NCBI GenBank assembly: GCA_017472115.1
Contig: JAFUQW010000055.1
Span: forward strand, 1 to 50,581
Direction: 5' to 3'
Length of the DNA stretch: 50,581 bases
DNA from: Bacteroidales bacterium
GTDB taxonomy: Bacteria; Bacteroidota; Bacteroidia; Bacteroidales; UBA932
Shown here: in pieces, positions 44,731 to 50,581 of the stretch
Numbering within the stretch: position 1 is the stretch's first letter
Layout: each line of letters starts with the position of its first letter
Notes under the pieces: generated by a model
Database searches by the model: none
Seen by the model: only the letters and a program-made list of their open reading frames with translations
Told to the model about the DNA's origin: nothing
Made by a program: the position numbers and the translations under genes

Positions 44731-46266
44731 TCATTGAAGAGAAAGGTATCTTCTCATGACTGTTCCATTTCTGTCAGTCATGATGATAAAAGGAAGAGCC
44801 GTCAGGTCGAAACTGTCGAAGAGACGTGCTGCAAGATCCGGATCTTCAGCCATGATTCTGTCTATATTTACCATCAGGACCCTGGTTCTGCGCGCAGGAC
44901 CTGCCACAGACTTGTCTTTTGAACGTCCTGCAGAAAGAAGAAGATCGGCAGCAGCCTTCTCGGCATCGCATATATTGCATCCTTCAGTGTAGAAGATGAT
45001 TATATTTCTGTTTCCTTTCAGTTTTCTAAGGCTGACTTCCACCGGTTTTGTTCTTTTCCATGTTCTCAGTTCTCCCGGCACCTTGAGATCGACAATGGCA
45101 CTACCCAGCTCCGCCTTGGAAAGAAGGTCATCCATGACACGGGCAAAGCCGACGATCTTGAGTGAATCGTCCTGAGTGCGCCATATGTTCCGTCCGCTCA
45201 GGATATGATTGTCAATAAGATTCTTCATGCCCTCCTTGAATCCCTCGCCGCTGCGACCTGCAAGATAATAAAGGAGATCACCGGTAAGCTGGCGGAACAT
45301 GACGGTGTCACCCTTGGCGAGGGTCGCCGTCGCGATATAGTCTGAAATTCCTGTAACCTCGTCTGCAGACGGACTATCCTCAGACCCGAATATTCCGTCA
45401 AAAAGGGTTTCTGATTCCTTTCCTCCGTATTCAAGTTCCACCGGATCAAATATGCCATGAAGCATCTGAGCAAGCGTCTGTGCATCAAGCCCGCGACCGA
45501 CTATCGTACCGTCGGGAGCTACCAGAAAAAGACGGGGCGTCTGGAGTACTCCGTATTTACGCTGATAGTCAGAATCCATAGCAGGATCCCACAGATGGGT
45601 GAGAACAGCTTTTCCTCCTCCTTGAGAAAGACGGTCAGCGACATAATCCTGCCATTCCGTCCTGTCATCACCGACATATATGGCATATACCTCAACCGGG
45701 AAATCCTCTGTTTCAAGAATATTACGAAGAAGTATGGTCTCCATACGGCATCTTGAACAATCCGTATCGTAGAAATACAGGACTCTGAAGCGTTGCCCGG
45801 CCTCCCCTGCCTCGAACAGGGTGAAATATTTTCCGTCAAGAGACTCCATTGATAGTTCCGGAGCTTTCGCACCGATCTGGGACATGCGGTTGAACTCAGC
45901 AAAAATCTTGGCGGCGAAGAGTTCCGATTCGTCATCGAAAGTCACTTTTCCGGGAATGAACCAGTTGTCTGCCATATGGATGGCCACAGCCTCGGCCCCC
46001 ATGATCTTTGAATCCATATAATGATCATATATGGTCTGTGCGATGAAATTCCTTACCTGCGGATCGGTCGCAGTCTCTATGAGAAAATCACACTCTGCTT
46101 TCTGAGTCTCGATATTCTCATGTTTCAACGCCTCGAAATATTCCTGGAGCTTACCGGCCAGTTCCAGTTTCTTCAAGGAATCCAGGCCCTGCGCCCGCAG
46201 TGCTCCACCCACTGTCATGAACATGGCAGCGAAAACGACGAACGCAAACAGAATCTTCCTTGACAT
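44731..46266 (-). CDS. Exported DUF5106-like protein with two thioredoxin-type motifs
   Basis: The 511-residue protein has a signal peptide ending near LRAQG, a helical N-terminal region (about 25-135) as in DUF5106-containing Bacteroidales proteins, and a redoxin domain (entry GAKAPELSMESLDG, active-site YFYDTDCSRCRME, cis-Pro TPRLFLVAPDG). Near the C-terminus a second thioredoxin-like segment has IIFYTEGCNICDAEK, with the later ALPFIIMTDRNG. It therefore has two CxxC motifs (CSRC and CNIC). A periplasmic thiol-redox role is likely. It starts 21 bp after coaD ends and may be cotranscribed with it. Confidence 0.8.
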   Translation of the reverse strand: MSRKILFAFVVFAAMFMTVGGALRAQGLDSLKKLELAGKLQEYFEALKHENIETQKAECDFLIETATDPQVRNFIAQTIYDHYMDSKIMGAEAVAIHMADNWFIPGKVTFDDESELFAAKIFAEFNRMSQIGAKAPELSMESLDGKYFTLFEAGEAGQRFRVLYFYDTDCSRCRMETILLRNILETEDFPVEVYAIYVGDDRTEWQDYVADRLSQGGGKAVLTHLWDPAMDSDYQRKYGVLQTPRLFLVAPDGTIVGRGLDAQTLAQMLHGIFDPVELEYGGKESETLFDGIFGSEDSPSADEVTGISDYIATATLAKGDTVMFRQLTGDLLYYLAGRSGEGFKEGMKNLIDNHILSGRNIWRTQDDSLKIVGFARVMDDLLSKAELGSAIVDLKVPGELRTWKRTKPVEVSLRKLKGNRNIIIFYTEGCNICDAEKAAADLLLSAGRSKDKSVAGPARRTRVLMVNIDRIMAEDPDLAARLFDSFDLTALPFIIMTDRNGTVMRRYLSLQ

Positions 46267-46287
46267 TGTCCGGCCTGACTTAATCTA

Positions 46288-46746
46288 TTACAATACAACC
46301 CCTTCAGGGACAAAAAGAGATGTGTCACCACCATGCTTGAGCAGATCGCGTACTGCAGTAGAAGAAATGTGGGCGAACTCCTGAGCAGTAGGAATGATGA
46401 TGGTCTCGATGTCCGGGGCAAGTTTGCGGTTAGCATCAGCTATCGATCTCTCAGTCTCGAAATCAATCATGTTCCTGACGCCACGGACTATATGATGTAT
46501 GCCAAGCTCACGGCATTTGTCGATGGTAAGGTTGTCATATCGGATGACGGACACGCCATCAAGGTCCCTGGTAGCCTGACGGATGATCTCGATTCTTTTC
46601 TCATTCGGGAAGAATCCCCTCTTGTCTATATTCACACCTACAGCCACAACGACCTCGTCAAACATTGTCAAGGCCCTCTTCAGGATGTTGAGATGGCCGG
46701 CTGTGAAAGGGTCGAAAGACCCTGGAAACATTGCTTTTCTTTTCAT
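46288..46746 (-). CDS. coaD: Phosphopantetheine adenylyltransferase
   Basis: The 152-residue cytoplasmic enzyme transfers AMP from ATP to 4'-phosphopantetheine in coenzyme A synthesis. It has the nucleotidyltransferase start MFPGSFDPFTAGHLNIL with the (T/H)xGH motif, the GVNIDKRGFF loop, HHIVRGVRNMIDFE and the IIIPTAQEFAHISSTAVRDL motif typical of CoaD. Length (about 155-160) is normal. It lies 91 bp after ung and 21 bp before the DUF5106-like gene. Confidence 0.95.
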   Translation of the reverse strand: MKRKAMFPGSFDPFTAGHLNILKRALTMFDEVVVAVGVNIDKRGFFPNEKRIEIIRQATRDLDGVSVIRYDNLTIDKCRELGIHHIVRGVRNMIDFETERSIADANRKLAPDIETIIIPTAQEFAHISSTAVRDLLKHGGDTSLFVPEGVVL

Positions 46747-46774
46747 TTTTCTGTGGTATAGATCCTTCGCTGAC

Positions 46775-46845
46775 GCTCAGGATGACAGGTTAAAAGGTGC
46801 TCAGAATGACAGGTTTAAAGGTGCTCAGAATGACAGTTAAAGTTG
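46775..46845. repeat. 24-bp tandem repeat containing a TGTCATTCTGAGC element
   Basis: Three units begin with GCTCAG at 46775, 46799 and 46823; the first two are full 24-bp copies (GCTCAGRATGACAGG plus TTWAAAGGT) and the third overlaps the end of ung. On the minus strand the unit reads CTGTCATTCTGAGC, and the outer copy continues into AGCGAAGGATC (about 46762-46774). This resembles a short intergenic repeat seen in many bacterial genomes. There are no spacers, so it is not a CRISPR array. Confidence 0.7.
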
Positions 46846-47505
46846 CCAGTCAATCGGAGTTCGGCCCTGCGCGGCAAGCAGGTTGTTGGCCTGTGAGAAA
46901 TGTCTGCAGCCGAAGAAGGCGCCACGTGCAAGCGGAGACGGATGAGCCGCTTCCAGTACATGATGACGGGAACGGTCGATCAGGTCACGTTTGCTTCGTG
47001 CGAAATTGCCCCAAAGCATGAACACGACACCCTCACAATTATCTGATATATATTTGATTACCGCATCCGTAAACTCCGTCCAGCCGATCCTGCTGTGCGA
47101 AGCCGCCTCGCCGCTGCGAACTGTCAGTACGGCGTTCAGGAGAAGAACACCCTGTCGTGCCCAGTTCTCAAGATTGGGATAACCGCTCATGCGGATTCCG
47201 AGATCTGATTCGATCTCCTTGAAGATATTCTTCAGAGACGGCGGAGCAGGAACCCCGTCGGGTACTGAAAATGAGAGGCCATGAGCCTGACCGAGACCGT
47301 GATAAGGGTCCTGACCGAGAATCACGACCTTCACATGAGAGACAGGTGTCAGTTCGAATGCCCTGAAAATCTGACTGCCCGGAGGAAAAATCTTCTTACC
47401 CGCAGCCTTTTCCTCATGAAGAAAACGCACCAGCGACTCGAAGTACGGTTTCCCGAACTCCCCCGCGAGTGCGTTTTTCCAGCTATCTTCTATGCGTACG
47501 TCCAT
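46837..47505 (-). CDS. ung: Uracil-DNA glycosylase
   Basis: The 222-residue enzyme removes uracil from DNA as the first step of base-excision repair. The family-1 motifs are clear: VVILGQDPYHGLGQAHGLSF with the catalytic Asp, the Phe-Leu-Asn region VLLLNAVLTV, and the DNA-intercalation/His motif AAHPSPLARGAFFG. It lies 1 bp after lon, so the two form an operon, and its stop sits inside the 24-bp repeat array. Confidence 0.96.
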   Translation of the reverse strand: MDVRIEDSWKNALAGEFGKPYFESLVRFLHEEKAAGKKIFPPGSQIFRAFELTPVSHVKVVILGQDPYHGLGQAHGLSFSVPDGVPAPPSLKNIFKEIESDLGIRMSGYPNLENWARQGVLLLNAVLTVRSGEAASHSRIGWTEFTDAVIKYISDNCEGVVFMLWGNFARSKRDLIDRSRHHVLEAAHPSPLARGAFFGCRHFSQANNLLAAQGRTPIDWQL

Positions 47506-47506
47506 A

Positions 47507-49915
47507 TCAAAAGATGTAATCGATGACTTCCGAGATATTGTTCACATAGACAAATGTAAGACCTTTTATGTAAATATCCTTTATATCTTCGACATCTTTG
47601 CGATTTTCCTCGGAAATCACGATAGTATTGATTCCCGATCTCTTTGCTGCCAGGATCTTTTCCTTGATGCCGCCGACAGGAAGCACACGTCCGCGGAGGG
47701 TCATCTCTCCCGTCATGGCGATTCCGCTCTTCACGCTCTGCTGCCTGTAGGCTGAAACCATCGAGCTCACCATAGTGATACCGGCAGAAGGTCCGTCCTT
47801 AGGAACTGCTCCTTCCGGCACATGTACATGGATGTCGCGCTCCATGAACTCCTCGTATGTGAGTCCCGTCATCTCCGGATGCGCCTTGATGTACTGGAAA
47901 GCTATCTGTGCAGACTCCTTCATCACATCTCCGAGATTACCTGTCATCGACAGGGCACCCTTGCCTTTGCTTACCGAGCTCTCGATAAAGAGAATCTCAC
48001 CTCCCATCGAAGTCCACGCCAGACCTGTAACCACTCCAGGGGCTTCATTTCCCTTCTGGATGTCATGTGAATTGGTCGGCAGACCGAGATATTCCTTCAG
48101 ATGTGCCGGCTTGATGGTCTTAGGGTACTTCTCCTCCAGAGCGATCTTCTTCGCTGTCACACGGGCCACCTTCGCAATCCTCTTCTCAAGACCACGCACA
48201 CCTGATTCACGCGTATATTCATCTATTATCTTGGCAAGCGCCTCCTTGTCGAACTTGAGCTGCGACTTGTCGAGACCGTGCTCTTCAAGCTGCTTCGGTA
48301 TGAGATAGCCTTTGGCGATCTCCATCTTTTCCTCTGCAAGATAACCGCTGACGTTGATCATCTCCATACGGTCCTTGAGGGCCGGCTGGATCGTGTCGAT
48401 GTTGTTGGCGGTAGTTATGAAGAGGACATTCGACAGATCATAATCGATGTCCAGATAGTTGTCATGGAAAGCCGTGTTCTGCTCCGGATCCAGAGCCTCA
48501 AGCAGAGCCGAAGAAGGATCGCCCTTGAAATCGCTGCTGATCTTGTCTATCTCGTCAAGCACGATAACCGGGTTGGATGTACCTGCACGGTTGATTCCAT
48601 TGAGGATTCTGCCAGGAAGAGCACCGACATATGTCTTTCTGTGTCCGCGGATCTCGGACTCGTCATGAACGCCACCGAGGGCGATACGCACATACTTGCG
48701 GCCGAGAGCCCTTGCCACAGACTTGCCGAGACTTGTCTTGCCGACTCCCGGAGGGCCGTAGAGGCAGAGGATCGGAGACTTCATGTCACCCTTGAGCTTG
48801 AGCACCGCAAGATACTCTATGATCCTTTCCTTCACCTTGTCGAGACCGTAATGGTCCTCATCCAGAACCTTCTGCGCGTTCTTCAGGTCAAGGTTATCGA
48901 CAGACATCTCTCCCCATGGAAGATCGAGCATGAACTGAATATAGTTGTACTGTATGCTGTAGTCCGGAGAAGTCGGATTATACCTCTCGAGCTTGGCCAT
49001 CTCCTTCTCGAAGATTTCCTGAACAGCCGGCGCCCATACCTTCTCTTCAGCACGGGCACGAAGCTGAGCAAATTCCTCCACATCATCCATTCCGAGCTCT
49101 TCCTGTATGGTCTTGAGCTGGTTGTTGAGATAATATTCCCTCTGCTGCTGATCTATCTCGGTCTTTACCTTCTGATTGATTTCCTGCTTGATCTTCTGGA
49201 GCTCCACCTGAGTATCAAGAACGGACAGCAGCTTCATGGCCCTTGCCCTCAGGTCGCTGTACTGCAGAAGCTCCACCTTGTCCATGAAGTTCTCGACCTC
49301 TATAGTCGTGGCGATGAAGTTGACCAGGAATTCAAAACTGTCTATACCCTTGAGAGCAGCAACCGCTTCACGCGGAACCAATGCCGAGCTCTTTACTATC
49401 GCTGTAGCCTTCTCCTTCAGAGACTCCGCAATCATGCGGGTCTTTGTATCGTTTTCCGGAGCTATGTCATCCAGATAACGTACCCTGCCGAGCATATAAG
49501 GCACATATTCCACAACAGATTCTATCTCAAAGCGCTTGAAACCCTGAAGAATAGCCGTTATCGTTCCGTCAGGCATCTCCAAGGTCTTGATGATCTTAGC
49601 GACCGTACCGTATCGGTAGAGATCCTGCTCACGAGGGTCCTCAACCGCAAGATCGTTCTGAGGTACGGCACCGATGAAGGCGTTGTTGTTCTCCGCATCT
49701 TCAATCAGACGGATCGATTTCTCCCTGCCGATTGTGATCGGATAAACCGTACCGGGAAAAAGTACCGCATTCCTCAAAGCAAGCAAAGGTAGAGAATCAG
49801 GCAGCTGTGATTCGTCCATCTTCATCATCACCTCACCCTGCACCACAGGAATAATGCTCACTTCCGCCCCTGAAGGTGCCATCATTTCATTAAAAATATC
49901 TTTCATTGCTGTCAT
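47507..49915 (-). CDS. lon: ATP-dependent Lon protease
   Basis: The 802-residue cytoplasmic protease has the substrate-binding N-domain ([19 protein letters not shown]), the AAA+ domain with Walker [10 protein letters not shown] and Walker B VLDEIDK, and the protease domain with catalytic Ser710 in [10 protein letters not shown] and Lys753 in GGIKEKILA. It degrades damaged and regulatory proteins. ATGs at 49915 and 49906 are both possible starts. Its upstream region has the inverted repeats with the TTTCGCA motif. It is followed directly by ung. Confidence 0.97.
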   Translation of the reverse strand: MTAMKDIFNEMMAPSGAEVSIIPVVQGEVMMKMDESQLPDSLPLLALRNAVLFPGTVYPITIGREKSIRLIEDAENNNAFIGAVPQNDLAVEDPREQDLYRYGTVAKIIKTLEMPDGTITAILQGFKRFEIESVVEYVPYMLGRVRYLDDIAPENDTKTRMIAESLKEKATAIVKSSALVPREAVAALKGIDSFEFLVNFIATTIEVENFMDKVELLQYSDLRARAMKLLSVLDTQVELQKIKQEINQKVKTEIDQQQREYYLNNQLKTIQEELGMDDVEEFAQLRARAEEKVWAPAVQEIFEKEMAKLERYNPTSPDYSIQYNYIQFMLDLPWGEMSVDNLDLKNAQKVLDEDHYGLDKVKERIIEYLAVLKLKGDMKSPILCLYGPPGVGKTSLGKSVARALGRKYVRIALGGVHDESEIRGHRKTYVGALPGRILNGINRAGTSNPVIVLDEIDKISSDFKGDPSSALLEALDPEQNTAFHDNYLDIDYDLSNVLFITTANNIDTIQPALKDRMEMINVSGYLAEEKMEIAKGYLIPKQLEEHGLDKSQLKFDKEALAKIIDEYTRESGVRGLEKRIAKVARVTAKKIALEEKYPKTIKPAHLKEYLGLPTNSHDIQKGNEAPGVVTGLAWTSMGGEILFIESSVSKGKGALSMTGNLGDVMKESAQIAFQYIKAHPEMTGLTYEEFMERDIHVHVPEGAVPKDGPSAGITMVSSMVSAYRQQSVKSGIAMTGEMTLRGRVLPVGGIKEKILAAKRSGINTIVISEENRKDVEDIKDIYIKGLTFVYVNNISEVIDYIF

Positions 49916-50317
49916 ATTCGTTTACTCAAGTTTCGCAAGCGGTAAGTTATTCATAATTTGAAAGCTGGTGAAGCTTGCGAAACTTTTTTCCACCGCACTT
50001 TCCTTCGTTTACGTTACCTACTTACTATCGGCCTGATGGCCTTAAAATATAGGTCTTTCGCACATGCGAAAGTTAATTCAACGACCAAAACTGACAAAAT
50101 GTCATATTCCGGCTGTTTTTTCTTCGCACTACATATATGGTCAATCTCCATGCCAACGACAAAGAACGTCACAAGCATGCCATAATGACAAAAATACGCA
50201 TAGAAATCAGTTTTTCAATGGATTTTGGAAAAATACTTTTGCTATTTAAAAAATTCACACTAACTTTGCGAGATATATCGACAAAAAGTTTTTGAGTTAA
50301 TTAAAAATAAATAAGTT
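49916..50317. promoter_or_regulatory. 402-bp divergent gap between lon and the HU gene, with inverted repeats
   Basis: No gene is present. Near lon, AAGTTTCGCAAGC (49928-49940) and GCTTGCGAAACTT (49973-49985) form a perfect 13-bp inverted repeat with 32 bp between. Further out CTTTCGCA (50055-50062) and TGCGAAAG (50065-50072) form another. The heptamer TTTCGCA thus occurs four times in palindromic pairs, as expected of a regulator site for lon. The HU promoter lies at 50238-50268. The rest is AT-rich with nothing recognised. Confidence 0.5.
50238..50268 (+). promoter_or_regulatory. Consensus Bacteroidetes promoter for the HU gene
   Basis: TTTG (50238-50241) and TAACTTTG (50261-50268) are separated by exactly 19 bp, a full match to TTTG-N19-TAnnTTTG, with the ATG 49 bp further on at 50318. 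Confidence 0.85.
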
Positions 50318-50581
50318 ATGACAAAGGCAGAGATCGTAAATGAGGTTGCTAAGTCAACCGGAATTGAGAAGGCAACCGTTCAGATTGTCGTAGAAGCGTT
50401 CATGGAGAGTGTAAAAGGCTCTCTTGCAAAGGGTAACCCAGTATATCTCCGTGGATTCGGCAGCTTCATCATCAAGCACAGAGCAGAGAAGGCTGCAAGA
50501 AACATCACCAAGAACACAACCATGACAATCCCTGCTCATGACATCCCTGCTTTCAAGCCGGCTAAGGTGTTCATGAACGAA
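50318..50581 (+). CDS. HU/IHF-family DNA-binding protein (3' end cut by the window)
   Basis: Eighty-eight codons from the ATG at 50318 run off the window without a stop. The sequence has the HU pattern: an N-terminal helical dimerisation part (MTKAEIVNEVAKSTGIEKA), the GNPVYLRGFGSFIIKHR turn, the arm region RAEKAARNITKNTTMTIPA and the start of the PAFKPAKVF closing strand. HU proteins bend and compact DNA. Only a few residues seem to be missing compared with the usual 90-100. A consensus promoter lies just upstream. Confidence 0.93.
   Translation, partial: MTKAEIVNEVAKSTGIEKATVQIVVEAFMESVKGSLAKGNPVYLRGFGSFIIKHRAEKAARNITKNTTMTIPAHDIPAFKPAKVFMNE

Noticed and set aside
46775..46845. Possible CRISPR array
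   Set aside because: Units are directly adjacent with a 24-bp period and no variable spacers, and no cas gene is near.
48278..49792. A 504-codon open frame on the plus strand antisense to lon
   Set aside because: It is fully opposite the clear Lon coding sequence and its composition and Leu/Arg-rich protein match an antisense shadow of a GC-rich gene.

Overview
The window looks like a chromosomal segment of an anaerobic, glycan-degrading member of the Bacteroidales. The signs are a SusC/SusD pair with a large alpha-glucan utilization locus, Bacteroidetes-type promoters (TTTG, 19 bp, TAnnTTTG) upstream of the HU gene and a serine hydrolase, many Bacteroidota lipoproteins, a DcuA/DcuB-type dicarboxylate transporter and an NfnAB-type pair. 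Species cannot be fixed from the sequence alone. No rRNA, tRNA, intact insertion sequence or CRISPR array was seen.

Layout. (1) Positions 1-8560 are an accessory island, visibly AT-rich from about 700 onward. It starts with the 3' end of a Toprim primase-like gene and a small helix-turn-helix gene, both typical of Bacteroidales mobile elements. Next come a three-gene operon (STAS-like/GHKL ATPase protein, DUF4325 STAS-like protein, two-helix membrane protein), a divergent FRG-domain gene, and a 1237-codon gene interrupted by one in-frame amber codon. A gap rich in inverted repeats (8201-8707) separates the island from the core. (2) 8708-13847 holds a thioredoxin-like protein and a ChbG/HpnK-type deacetylase on the minus strand, then dcuB and nfnAB on the plus strand. 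(3) 14020-38914 is a large starch/alpha-glucan locus: SusC, SusD, a LytS/LytTR two-component system, then eight tightly packed genes (three related GH13 enzymes plus a smaller GH13, a GH127-like enzyme, an alkaline phosphatase, a GH31 and a GH28/GH49-like enzyme). A convergent pair encodes another GH13 and a surface lipoprotein with four CBM26-like modules. (4) 39067-50581 is mostly housekeeping: phosphohexomutase, CE1-type esterase, alpha/beta hydrolase, serine hydrolase, a small unknown gene, a DUF5106-like thioredoxin protein, coaD, ung, lon and the start of an HU gene.

How it may work. The CBM26-like lipoprotein and SusD would capture alpha-glucan at the surface, lipoprotein GH13 enzymes would cut it, SusC would import oligosaccharides, and periplasmic GH13 and GH31 enzymes would release glucose. 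The nearby phosphohexomutase fits hexose-phosphate handling. The LytTR system next to the operon is an unusual candidate regulator. The alkaline phosphatase, GH127-like and GH28/GH49-like genes suggest a substrate more decorated than plain starch.

The best candidate for an undescribed system is the GHKL/STAS/membrane operon at 762-2774, which resembles an RsbW/RsbV partner-switching module wired to a membrane protein and lies among defence-type neighbours.
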